Shown piece after piece: positions 1 through 8,625 of a stretch of DNA of 64,000 nucleotides; position 1 is the stretch's first letter, and each line of letters begins with the position of its first letter. The DNA is from Leptolyngbya sp. FACHB-321. Lineage in GTDB: Bacteria > Cyanobacteriota > Cyanobacteriia > Leptolyngbyales > Leptolyngbyaceae. The position numbers and the translations under genes were made by a program. Location: NCBI RefSeq assembly GCF_014695975.1, contig NZ_JACJPI010000083.1:298897-362896 (forward strand), given 5' to 3'. A model generated the notes under the pieces. It did no database searches. It was given only the letters and a program-made list of their open reading frames with translations, and had not been told where the DNA came from.

Positions 1-1
1 A

Positions 2-736
2 GCGCTGGCGATCGTCGGTCCGGTTGATTCGACCGTCATTTTTGTGCCGCCTTATGCAGCACTGGACGCAGCACTGGAAGCGATCGCGGCTGGCATTCGT
101 CAAATTGTGCTGATTACAGAAGGCATTCCGCCGCTAGATATGGTCAGCTTGCTCTGCAAAGCCGAAGCAACAGAAACGTTGATTGTTGGTCCCAACAGCC
201 CTGGCATCATTATTCCGGGTCAACTGTTGATGGGGCTTCATCCAGGCGAGTTTTATACACCTGGACCCGTTGGGTTGATTAGTCGTAGCGGTACACTAAC
301 GTATGAAATTGCGCTGGAGCTGACGCAAGCAGGCTTAGGGCAGTCGATCGGCGTTTGTATTGGCGGCGATGCGATCGTCGGCTCATCTTTTCCACAGTGG
401 CTCCAGATTCTAGACGAAGATGAAAATACAGAAGTGATTGTGCTGGTAGGCGAAATTGGTGGCGACAGCGAAGAAGCCGCTGCACACTATATTGCTGAGG
501 CGATCGACAAACCTGTAATTGCTTATGTTGCTGGACGTACTGCGCCTAAAGGTAGACGTATGGGGCACGCTGGAGCCATTATTAACGCCCAGGTTTCTGA
601 ACTAGGTCCCGAAACAGGTACAGCCGATAGCAAAATCAATGCCTTTCGGCGTGCCAAAATTCCGGTCGCTGATCTTCCCTGGCAAATTCCTGATCTGGTG
701 AAGAAAGCGCTGAAGCTAACCACGAGAAAAAGCTGA
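2..736 (+). CDS. sucD: Succinyl-CoA ligase alpha subunit, 5' partial
   Basis: The frame is open to the first bases of the window, so this is the C-terminal 244 residues of a protein starting upstream. The CoA-binding-fold segment [11 protein letters not shown], the stretch VGPNSPGII and the phosphohistidine motif GHAGAII identify the ADP/GDP-forming succinate-CoA ligase alpha chain, a cytoplasmic TCA-cycle enzyme that makes ATP from succinyl-CoA. The beta subunit (sucC) would be expected just upstream, outside the window. A GTG inside the frame at 44 is an internal codon, not the start. The gene ends in a strong hairpin shared with the convergent ABC exporter operon. Family assignment is secure; only the N-terminus is unseen. 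Confidence 0.93.
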   Translation, partial: ALAIVGPVDSTVIFVPPYAALDAALEAIAAGIRQIVLITEGIPPLDMVSLLCKAEATETLIVGPNSPGIIIPGQLLMGLHPGEFYTPGPVGLISRSGTLTYEIALELTQAGLGQSIGVCIGGDAIVGSSFPQWLQILDEDENTEVIVLVGEIGGDSEEAAAHYIAEAIDKPVIAYVAGRTAPKGRRMGHAGAIINAQVSELGPETGTADSKINAFRRAKIPVADLPWQIPDLVKKALKLTTRKS

Positions 737-744
737 AATTGAAA

Positions 745-794
745 GTATAAAGGCTGAAGGGTAGAAGATGGATTCTATCCTTCAGCCTTTATAC
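745..794. terminator. Bidirectional terminator between sucD and the ABC exporter
   Basis: Two 22-base arms (745-766 and 773-794) form an almost perfect stem (one mismatch) around a 6-base loop. It sits between converging stop codons at 736 and 817, so it probably ends transcription from both sides. A-rich and T-rich bases flank the stem on either side. Confidence 0.85.
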
Positions 795-816
795 CTTAGA
801 GCTTTCTACTTTGGAG

Positions 817-2397
817 CTAGCCTCTACTTGCTGCTAGCAATGCTTTCATCTCCGACTCGCCTGCCCGTTTTAGCTGACGAGTGAGGCGCAAAGATAGCAA
901 ACTCAAGATGCCAAGATGACCCAGGAAGGCAGTGAAGGCAGTCGTCATTGAGACACCCTGCTGGAACACTGTAAAGGCACCGATGGAAAACAGCCATGCT
1001 AGCGGTACTTCGGTGTAGGAAAACTGCAAGACAGTAAGCGCGACTGGCGGCAGAATCACCACAGCAGTAACCGTGCTTGCAGCCCAGACTGCCCGTTTCG
1101 GCGACTTCATAAACATCATTAGTTGGGCGATCGCGGCACAAATAAGCGTGAACGTACTACCCAGGACAATGGTCGCTAGCCCTTGTCGTGGACTGCTACC
1201 TTGCCAACTAAGTATCCAGGGTACGACCACTACAGCCGCAAGCAGCAGGTTGAGTGCGATCGCCACCAGCGCTGGGCTCTTCTCATTCCACAGCAAGTCT
1301 TTGACAATCGAGCGACTCCAAAACTGCTTGGCGCTGGTAACTCGCTCCCGCCGATACCGCGCCCAATCAATTAGCATCTGCCGCTGCGGGGTAAGCGCTG
1401 CAAAAAGCACCATAAACCACAGCAGATTGAAAAAGCCCAGCAAGATTAAATCGTTAAAGGGACGATCGTAGTTTGTAAGATCTCGGAAGACAAACCCAAT
1501 TAGCCAAACTTCTAAGCAAAGCGTCATACCGTAACTCTGTTTTTTGCTTAACAGTGTCAAATCAGGATTACGGAAGCGACGGTTAACTGCTTGCCACAGC
1601 CCGTAGGTGCCAGTTCCCAGCGTCAGCAACGCAAAGGCAAGCGCAGTGGTACGGCTGCCGTTAATTAAAAAGTAAAACCATTGTAGGCGCAGACTGGAGT
1701 CTGACCAGGAGTGCCACAGTTGGTAGAAGAGCGTGTAGCTCATCCAAATCACCACTGCTCCTGTCCAACCCTGCACGCCACCCATCAGCGCATACAGCAA
1801 GGCGGCAGTGTAGCAAAAGGCGCAAACAGCCATCGTTAAAAGGTAGAAGCTGAGAACATCGCTAATTGGCATTCCGGCTGCGATCGCTGCCAATCCATGC
1901 AGCGGCAACGTCAACAACACTGCCAAATACGGTACAGCAGGTACGCCCAAAAGCTTACCAAGCAGGATCTTCTGGCTAGTTTGTGGGCTTAAGCGAATGA
2001 AGTTCAGCGTGCCTCGGCGCTCTTCCTTCCCTAAGTCACCAATGAGCAAATACACCCCTGCAATCAGCAGCACAAAGGGCAAGACCCAGGAGATTGCCTG
2101 AAACACATCGAACCACCAGCGTTGCCAATTCACTATGGGATTACCCAGTGAATCGTAAAGACATTCAAACCAGCGATAGCTCCCCTTGCCTGTGCAGTAC
2201 GCGTTGTGGTGGTCATCCCCTATCACGGCTGGTCGTGCAACAGGCAGCGTGCTCCAAAAACATAGCAGCACGAAGATCTGAGTTGTCAGTGATCCTAGAA
2301 CAGTGAGAAGAACATTACGGCGCTTCAAGCGTCCTTTGAGTTCCCGGAAGACCTGGGGATTCCAATCGCTGAATTTATGCAGCCAGTTAAGTGTCAT
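817..2397 (-). CDS. ABC-2 type exporter permease, full size
   Basis: 526-residue polytopic membrane protein with about 12 hydrophobic segments. After a cytoplasmic N-terminus rich in basic residues (FRELKGRLKRRN) and a first membrane helix there is an extracytoplasmic loop with two Cys, then the ABC-2 hallmark segment EERRGTLNFIRLSP, a probable coupling helix to the ATPase. It is the last gene of a minus-strand operon of ATPase (4339), short permease (3314) and this permease. The substrate is not evident. The closest relatives by eye are cyanobacterial ABC-2 permeases of unknown cargo. The N-terminal half is clearly paralogous to the neighbouring short permease. Confidence 0.85.
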   Translation of the reverse strand: MTLNWLHKFSDWNPQVFRELKGRLKRRNVLLTVLGSLTTQIFVLLCFWSTLPVARPAVIGDDHHNAYCTGKGSYRWFECLYDSLGNPIVNWQRWWFDVFQAISWVLPFVLLIAGVYLLIGDLGKEERRGTLNFIRLSPQTSQKILLGKLLGVPAVPYLAVLLTLPLHGLAAIAAGMPISDVLSFYLLTMAVCAFCYTAALLYALMGGVQGWTGAVVIWMSYTLFYQLWHSWSDSSLRLQWFYFLINGSRTTALAFALLTLGTGTYGLWQAVNRRFRNPDLTLLSKKQSYGMTLCLEVWLIGFVFRDLTNYDRPFNDLILLGFFNLLWFMVLFAALTPQRQMLIDWARYRRERVTSAKQFWSRSIVKDLLWNEKSPALVAIALNLLLAAVVVVPWILSWQGSSPRQGLATIVLGSTFTLICAAIAQLMMFMKSPKRAVWAASTVTAVVILPPVALTVLQFSYTEVPLAWLFSIGAFTVFQQGVSMTTAFTAFLGHLGILSLLSLRLTRQLKRAGESEMKALLAASRG

Positions 2398-2507
2398 ACG
2401 ATGAATGCTCCAGGGTTAAAAGGTAATGAGGGTAAGAGAAAGTTCTGAGCTTTGAGGTTTAAGTAAAGACAGTTAGATGAAGCAATAAATGTCAAAAGCG
2501 GTAAAAT

Positions 2508-3314
2508 TCAGCGGCGTAGCGGTGGGTGATGAAAGCGCTTTATACTCTCCCACCACATGCTGAACGTCAGCACCACCATTGCTGTCACTAGAACGCTGAC
2601 AGCAATGAAAAAGCCGCTTCCTAGGTTGAAGTAACCCGTTGCAGCCATAAATTGACTGTGTGCATGATACTGATACTTGAAACTTCCATAAACGCTTAGT
2701 AGCGAGAGCAAAAAGTAGATGATGCAGGGAACAGGTAAGACATACCAGAATTGCGCCTGAGCACCCCAACCCAAACTATGAAGCAAGGTGAAACTAAAGA
2801 CAAAGCTACAAGAAGCGACTGCCAGTAGGTAGACGCTAGCGATCAGTAACAGCGATAATCCTGCATTGTTTGCTGCCCAGAGGTGCAAAGGAAGGGCAGA
2901 AGCGATCGCCCCGTACAATAAGATCGGCACGCCCAGCAGCTTACCCAGCAGAACACTTTGAGCAGACTCTGGGCTTAAGCGCACAAAGTCTAGTGTGCCT
3001 CGCCGCTCTTCCTGTGCAATGTCATTCACTAACAAGTAGCTGCCCAAGAACAGTAGGAGCAGTAGTGCAATCCAAGTCATTGTATTGAAAATGTCGAACC
3101 ACCAAAGGCGCCACATCATGTTACTCCCGCTCGTTTCAGCATAAGCCGAGCCAAGACGTCGCCAGTTGTAGCCCACAATCAGCAACTGAGTCACTAGCGA
3201 TAGAGCCAGCGTCACCAGAACCTGACGCCGTGTGACACGCCCTTTGATTTCCCGCAGGAGTTGGGGATTGCGATCGCTCAGTTGCGGCAGCCAGTGAGAC
3301 AGCATTGATGTCAA
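2508..3314 (-). CDS. ABC-2 type permease, half size
   Basis: 268 residues, about six hydrophobic segments. It aligns with the first half of the downstream 526-residue permease: LREIKGRVTRRQVLVTL against FRELKGRLKRRNVLLTV, and EERRGTLDFVRLSP against EERRGTLNFIRLSP. It stops just where the longer paralogue enters its central linker (IKRFHHPPLRR against VNRRFRNPDL). There is no room downstream (110 bp) for a detached second half. It may be a genuine half-transporter that pairs with the long one, or a C-terminally truncated copy. It sits 74 bp after the ATPase gene, in the same operon. Confidence 0.8.
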   Translation of the reverse strand: MTSMLSHWLPQLSDRNPQLLREIKGRVTRRQVLVTLALSLVTQLLIVGYNWRRLGSAYAETSGSNMMWRLWWFDIFNTMTWIALLLLLFLGSYLLVNDIAQEERRGTLDFVRLSPESAQSVLLGKLLGVPILLYGAIASALPLHLWAANNAGLSLLLIASVYLLAVASCSFVFSFTLLHSLGWGAQAQFWYVLPVPCIIYFLLSLLSVYGSFKYQYHAHSQFMAATGYFNLGSGFFIAVSVLVTAMVVLTFSMWWESIKRFHHPPLRR

Positions 3315-3388
3315 AGATAAAAGGACAAAGAAGAACGTTTTGCGTTGAGCTTGAAGGTTCTACTAACTTCTGACTGCTAAAAGCACTG

Positions 3389-4339
3389 TTACGACGTCTG
3401 CTGATGCCCCATTTTGAGAAAGATACTTTCCAGGCTTTCTTGCGTGCGGTGAAAATCAGTGAGAGGAATGCCGGCGGTGATGAGCGATCGCAGCAGCGCA
3501 GCTGATTCCTGTACATCACCAGAAAAGTGAACACAAAGGCTCTGGGCATCTGCCAAAACTTCTATGCCTTCAACTTGGGGACAGTTGTTTAACTCTGCCT
3601 GCAGTGCCCCCAGATTGCCCATTGTCGCCACTACAATTTGCTGACGACTAAGGCGCTGGTACAAATTTTCAAGCGAGGCACTTTCAACCAAAAAGCCCAG
3701 CTCCATGATGCCAACGGACGTGCAAAGTTCTTCCAAATCGCTTAAGACGTGCGATGAAATCAGGATCGTCATGCCTGCTTCTTGCAACACCTTGATAATT
3801 TCGCGGAACTGAACACGGGCGATCGGGTCTAGCCCTGATACTGGTTCATCGAGCAAGAGCAGTACTGGCTCATGGATGATTGTGCGTGCCAGGCTCAGTC
3901 GCTGCTTCATCCCCCGTGAAAGGGTCGCAATTAAACTCTGGCGCTTGTGCGTGAGCTGTACCAGTTCCAGCACCTCTTTCAATCGTCGGCTGCGTTTGGG
4001 CTCGGTTAGCCGATAGAGCCGTGCAAAGTAATCGAGATAATCCCAAACGGTCAGGTCGTCATAAAGCGGAAAGTCGTCCGGCAGATAGCCAAGCTGTCGC
4101 TTCAGGTTGGGGTTGTCGCGATCGCGTACCAGTGGCTCACCATTGATATAAATTTCGCCGACTGTTGGCTCTTCTGCCATTGCCAGCATCCGAATCAGCG
4201 TCGTCTTACCCGCGCCATTGGGACCGATCAAGCCATAGACTTCGCCTGCCTGCACTTGTAAATCAACATCGTTGACGGCAATCTGCCGCTCAAACTGTTT
4301 TGTTAGCCCACGGGTAGAGATCGCAAGTTGTTGGGGCAT
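3389..4339 (-). CDS. ABC exporter ATPase
   Basis: 316-residue nucleotide-binding subunit driving the two ABC-2 permeases encoded after it. Visible motifs: Walker A GPNGAGKT near residue 40, a signature variant SRGMKQRLSLAR near 140, Walker B LLLLDEPVSGLDP, then the switch His in ISSHVLSDLEELC. About 100 residues follow the ATPase core, as in CcmA/YxlF-type exporters, ending in a hydrophilic tail. It is the first gene of the operon, so the promoter should lie in 4340-4710. Substrate unknown. Confidence 0.9.
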   Translation of the reverse strand: MPQQLAISTRGLTKQFERQIAVNDVDLQVQAGEVYGLIGPNGAGKTTLIRMLAMAEEPTVGEIYINGEPLVRDRDNPNLKRQLGYLPDDFPLYDDLTVWDYLDYFARLYRLTEPKRSRRLKEVLELVQLTHKRQSLIATLSRGMKQRLSLARTIIHEPVLLLLDEPVSGLDPIARVQFREIIKVLQEAGMTILISSHVLSDLEELCTSVGIMELGFLVESASLENLYQRLSRQQIVVATMGNLGALQAELNNCPQVEGIEVLADAQSLCVHFSGDVQESAALLRSLITAGIPLTDFHRTQESLESIFLKMGHQQTS

Positions 4340-4710
4340 GAGAGAGAGGGGTAATAGGGTGAGGAGAGAAGGAGAGGCTTGAAGGTAAGGGCTGACTGCT
4401 AGCTGCTGCCTTCTACCGTTCTCAAAAGTTACTCGCTAGCCTAGCTTCTCCCTACACGCTTTGGCAGTAGCATTTCGGAAACTGAAACGAAAACGTAAAA
4501 GAACACTTCTTTAAGCCGTAGCGGGGTGCTACAAAACGAGGGAGTAGCCATGCTCAGTCGTTTAACTTCGCTTTATAGGGATGCACCCAGTCCCCACGGC
4601 TCGAAGCTAATGGCTCCACTTTTTGAAAACTTAGATTGTTTGACGAATTAAGCCACAGCAGGTTGCAAATCCTTCCAGTTTCTTCAGCCCAAAAACCTGC
4701 CGCTGTGCCC
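4340..4710. other. Intergenic region before the ABC exporter operon
   Basis: 371 bp between the 3' end of the DUF790 gene and the exporter ATPase start, both minus strand. The part near 4345-4380 is purine-rich (GA/GGAG runs). No open frame with coding character and no strong hairpin was seen. It presumably carries the exporter promoter. Confidence 0.5.
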
Positions 4711-5934
4711 CTAAAATTTAGCCAGCAACTCCAGCACGGCTTTAGGCATTAATTGATCTTTAAACCAGACAACTCGTGCGGAAAGGTCGCTGCTTTTAAC
4801 GCCTGCCTTTTCCAGATTTAACCGTTCTGAGATTGCCAAAATCAGATCATCGCGCCCTGATTGGCGTACCTGAGAGAACTTCTTCTTGAGATAGTCAGGT
4901 CGCCAATAGCCTACGATTTCGAGCAGAAACGTGCGCCCATCCGGATGCACGAGGCGAAAATCGGGAATCATCACGCTGCCAGGAATGGGGATTAGATCGA
5001 CTTCTCGTTCAAGCTGCCACTCGGTTTTTGCTTTTGACCACCGATCGACAAAACCAGCTTCCAGCATACTGTCATAGGTTTTACCGGGGGGGTAGTGCGT
5101 TACTAAGTCGCAGTCTGCGTTGAGGGTAAAGCGTCCCGATCGCAGTTCGCCAGAATACGTCTCTCGCTGTTGCAGAGTGGCGCTAAGGCTCCATTTGGTC
5201 ACGTGCAATAAGGCTGGCAGCATCATTGCTAGCTTTAGCCCATAGCGTGTATTTGGTTTGAAAAGGCTAGTGGGACCATCGATCGTCAGCGTAAAGCCAT
5301 GATCCGCGTCACCTTCAATGTAAGTCATTAGGCGAAACAGCTTGAGATAGCGAAACAGCAGCTTGTATTCGCCAGGATCATTACGATGCGCGTTAATAGT
5401 GACGTGGCTGGCGCGATAGAAAATACCTTGCACTTGCGACAGATTATAACGATGCAGTAATGCTTCTGCTGTTGGTGCTTCAAAGCTGGTCAAAATTTGG
5501 TTTTCGGTCAGGTCGGCATACAGTCCCGTTTGAATATGTGCGGGCAAAACATCCTGCCCTAGCTCTTGAGTAAGGCTTGCAGCAAGCTGCTCCAGCGTTA
5601 CTTGTGTGGCTGTAGAGCCGCCTGCTCGTTGTGCTGAGAGCGCAAAGACTCGCTGGCGCAACATGAGAGGGTCAAGCGGACTAATCGTTTCAAAACGACT
5701 AAAGGTATCACTGGTCAGCAAATGAGCAAGACCACGCTTAATCCGGTAGTCAGTACTTTCGCCTTCTAACGCTTGCAGTTGCTGATTGAGTGCGCCTCTG
5801 GTGCCAGCTTTAGCATTCTGAAAAAGGGTGATCACGTCATTGGCGATCGCCAGATTTGGTGCCGCGATCGTCAACCGTTTGGGTACAATTTCCTCGCCAC
5901 TATAACGATGAATGAGCAAATCGGTTGGTAACAT
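4711..5934 (-). CDS. DUF790 (Bax1-like) nuclease
   Basis: 407 residues, full length for DUF790, the family of archaeal Bax1, the nuclease partner of the XPB helicase. The N-terminus MLPTDLLIHRYSGEEIVPK is the typical family start. A long helical region follows, then a C-terminal PD-(D/E)XK-like core: D325 in IPDFRLVHPDG, E339 in FLLEIVGYW, and a basic helix YLKKKF. In Bax1-XPB pairs the helicase opens damaged DNA and the nuclease cuts at the bubble. An XPB-like helicase gene is present in this window at 14595-16094, which supports that role. The gene stands alone, divergent from the amylase. Family call is strong; the repair role is inference. Confidence 0.88.
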   Translation of the reverse strand: MLPTDLLIHRYSGEEIVPKRLTIAAPNLAIANDVITLFQNAKAGTRGALNQQLQALEGESTDYRIKRGLAHLLTSDTFSRFETISPLDPLMLRQRVFALSAQRAGGSTATQVTLEQLAASLTQELGQDVLPAHIQTGLYADLTENQILTSFEAPTAEALLHRYNLSQVQGIFYRASHVTINAHRNDPGEYKLLFRYLKLFRLMTYIEGDADHGFTLTIDGPTSLFKPNTRYGLKLAMMLPALLHVTKWSLSATLQQRETYSGELRSGRFTLNADCDLVTHYPPGKTYDSMLEAGFVDRWSKAKTEWQLEREVDLIPIPGSVMIPDFRLVHPDGRTFLLEIVGYWRPDYLKKKFSQVRQSGRDDLILAISERLNLEKAGVKSSDLSARVVWFKDQLMPKAVLELLAKF

Positions 5935-6296
5935 CCGCAGGTTTTATACCCTTAGGGGCATGAACAGTAAAGAACTACTACCCAAGTTAGATACCGAAAC
6001 GTAGAGACTGGTATTAACTTTTATATAGTTTAGCTGAACGGTTTTTGCAGCCTGGCTAAGAACTAGCCTTGCTGGCTGCACACTTAGGCGAAGCTGAAGC
6101 TGTAAACGGCAGTCGCCCAACTGTCGGCGAGAAGGCGTTTACTGCTTCTTCTGACTATCCGTTCATAAGCGTTGTCAATTGCGGGTTTCAAATATATAGG
6201 TTGTCAAGATCAAAGTTAAACAGACAGCTTTAGACAAATCACTTTAAACAACTGCTCCTAAGTGACTGGCTCTTATTAGTAGGCTCTCAACGAATT
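5935..6296. other. Divergent promoter region, DUF790 gene / amylase
   Basis: 362 bp between divergent starts. Only short dyads are visible, for example CCTGGCTAAGAACTAGCC near 6050. No coding frame, tRNA or strong promoter match stands out. Confidence 0.4.
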
Positions 6297-8222
6297 ATGG
6301 TAGCAACTCCTCCGTCAGGCTCTCGCACTCAGTACGAAACGGATGACAACCAAGAAAAAGCCGTATCGCTAGTCTCGGAAGCCCGTCAAGACACCGAAAT
6401 TGATCTGGAATTTCTTTACACTCGCGATATTGAGTTCCGTCAAGAAACGCTCTACTTCATAGTGGTCGATCGCTTTCACGATGGCGATCCTGAAAACAAC
6501 GAAGGACCCAACCCAGAGCTTTTTGATCCTGAACGGCAAGACTGGGGCAAATATTGGGGCGGTGATTTACAAGGCATCATTGACAAGCTTGATTACCTTA
6601 AAAATTTAGGTGTGACCGCGCTCTGGTTAACGCCTTTGTTTGAGCAGGTGGAAGCGCTCTTCGTAGACAACGCTGCCATGCATGGCTACTGGACGCGAGA
6701 CTTCAAGCGCCTCAACCCACGCTACATCGGCAAGGGCGAAGACCCGTCATTGAACCGCACTCAAGAGCAAAAAAACACAACCTTCGATCGCCTCATTGAA
6801 GAGCTACACAAGCGCAACATGAAGCTGATCCTTGACATCGTTTGCAACCACAGCAACCCCGACTTCAGTGGCAAAAAGGGCGAACTTTATGATGATGGTG
6901 TCAAGATTGCTGACTTTAACGATGACAAAAACGGTTGGTATCACCACTATGGCGAAGTCACTGACTGGGAAGACGAGTGGCAAGTCCAAAACTGTGAACT
7001 GTCTGGGCTAGCTACCTTTAACGAAAACAACAGCGACTATCGCGCTTATATCAAAGCAGCCATTAAGCAGTGGCTTGATCGCGGGGTCGATGCCCTGCGT
7101 ATCGATACCGTTAAACATATGCCCATCTGGTTCTGGCAGGAGTTCAATGCTGATATCCAGAGTTATCGACCGGATGTCTTTACTTTTGGCGAGTGGATTT
7201 ATAATCATCCCTCGGACGATCGCTCCGTTGAATATGCCAATCAGTCTGGCATGACGCTGCTTGACTTTGGCTTATGTGTTGCCATCCGCGCCGCACTGGG
7301 ACAAGGAGCCGAAGGTGGGTTTCATCTGGTTCAAGAGATCTTTGACTTGGATTACCGCTACTTCAGGGCAAACGAGTTAGTCACGTTTGTCGGCAACCAC
7401 GATATGCCTCGGTTTCAGTCCTTAAATGCTGATCCAGACATACTGAGGGTAGCCATTACGCTGATTATGACCAGTCGTGGCATTCCTTGCATTTATTACG
7501 GCACAGAACAGTATCTCCACGACGATACCAACGGGGGTAATGATCCCTACAACCGTCCCATGATGACGCAGTGGGACACTGATACTGAAATGTATCGCTT
7601 GATCCGCTTACTCTCTGGTCTGCGTCGTTTGAATCCTGCTGTGTCCATGGGAGGGCACTGGCAAAAGCACCTTGAACCTGATGTGTATTGCTATGCCAGA
7701 CGGTATCGCGACTCCATTTGTTTTGTCGCGCTCAACCGGGGTGAGACTGCAACGATCGCCAACGTTGAGACGGAATTACCAGATGGTGAGCATACCTGCG
7801 TCCTGACCCGCAATAAGTTTGAGGTGAGTCATGGCAAGATTCACAACCTGGAGATTCCCACCCGCAGCGCGATCGTCATCAGCCATGTCGGTGAACGGGT
7901 TAAAGGTCAAACGATCGTGCGTGTGCAGCTTAACGGTGTCCAGACCCAACCCGGCGAAACGATCGTCGTTACAGGTGACTGTCCTGAACTGGGCAATTGG
8001 GATATTTCTAAGGCGTACCCGCTGGAATACATCAACACCAACACCTGGTTTACTGAAATTCCTTTTAATGAAAGCGTTGGCAAAATGGTCACTTATAAGT
8101 ACGCCATGTGGCGCGATGGTCATGCACCACTACGTGAAAATTTAGTCGCTCGTCGCTGGGTCATTGCAAACGAAGGAACCGTTAAATGGCGTGATGTGTG
8201 GGCATCAGGGGTCGAGTTTTGA
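6297..8222 (+). CDS. GH13 alpha-amylase/glucanotransferase with C-terminal CBM20
   Basis: 641 residues, no signal peptide, so probably cytosolic glycogen or maltodextrin breakdown. The catalytic barrel shows all conserved regions: LILDIVCNH (about 177-185), nucleophile D270 in GVDALRID, acid/base E299 in FTFGEW, and D369 in FVGNHD. A short C-domain is followed by a starch-binding CBM20 (about 540-641: VRVQLNGVQTQPGETIVVTG, ELGNWD, then WRDVWAS). The arrangement resembles cyclodextrin glucanotransferases but lacks the extra TIG-like domain, so hydrolase versus transglycosylase activity cannot be settled. About 45 polar residues precede the barrel. It is monocistronic, with its own promoter upstream. 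Confidence 0.92.
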   Translation: MVATPPSGSRTQYETDDNQEKAVSLVSEARQDTEIDLEFLYTRDIEFRQETLYFIVVDRFHDGDPENNEGPNPELFDPERQDWGKYWGGDLQGIIDKLDYLKNLGVTALWLTPLFEQVEALFVDNAAMHGYWTRDFKRLNPRYIGKGEDPSLNRTQEQKNTTFDRLIEELHKRNMKLILDIVCNHSNPDFSGKKGELYDDGVKIADFNDDKNGWYHHYGEVTDWEDEWQVQNCELSGLATFNENNSDYRAYIKAAIKQWLDRGVDALRIDTVKHMPIWFWQEFNADIQSYRPDVFTFGEWIYNHPSDDRSVEYANQSGMTLLDFGLCVAIRAALGQGAEGGFHLVQEIFDLDYRYFRANELVTFVGNHDMPRFQSLNADPDILRVAITLIMTSRGIPCIYYGTEQYLHDDTNGGNDPYNRPMMTQWDTDTEMYRLIRLLSGLRRLNPAVSMGGHWQKHLEPDVYCYARRYRDSICFVALNRGETATIANVETELPDGEHTCVLTRNKFEVSHGKIHNLEIPTRSAIVISHVGERVKGQTIVRVQLNGVQTQPGETIVVTGDCPELGNWDISKAYPLEYINTNTWFTEIPFNESVGKMVTYKYAMWRDGHAPLRENLVARRWVIANEGTVKWRDVWASGVEF

Positions 8223-8331
8223 ACTGTAGCCAGCGTTTCTGGGTTTACCGCTTACTTAAATATTGCAGTTGCTCGACAGATCACCCGGTTAGGTGACGCT
8301 AGTGGATGAAGTAATAGTGAACCACTTGCCC

Positions 8332-8385
8332 GTAAGGTGAGTCCAAGCTAACGACGTTGTAAGGTAAGTCCAAGCTAACGACGTT
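8332..8385. repeat. Two tandem 27-bp direct repeats upstream of tolC
   Basis: Copies at 8332-8358 and 8359-8385 abut and differ at one base. The shared end is GTCCAAGCTAACGACGTT. They lie in the 403-bp non-coding stretch 8223-8625 between the amylase and the TolC-like gene, about 240 bp before the TolC start. They may be regulator-binding sites or a slipped-strand duplication. The rest of this stretch shows nothing else I can name. Confidence 0.8.
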
Positions 8386-8625
8386 ACTTTGTTGTGCTAA
8401 AAATTATCTCTGTTCAGACAGTTTCGGTCTCAAAGTCTTGTCACACGGTTCTTTAACTATGCTTTTAGTTCGCGTCCGTATAGTACACTCCTGAAGTTAG
8501 GATGACTTTACTTTTTAAAACAAGATGGCTTTGCCAATTTGATCAGTAAGCGGCTATTCTGCATAAGGTTGCTCCTCGACCGATGCCATCCAAAAGTTTT
8601 TCGACTGCAAGCTAGCAAGAAACGT

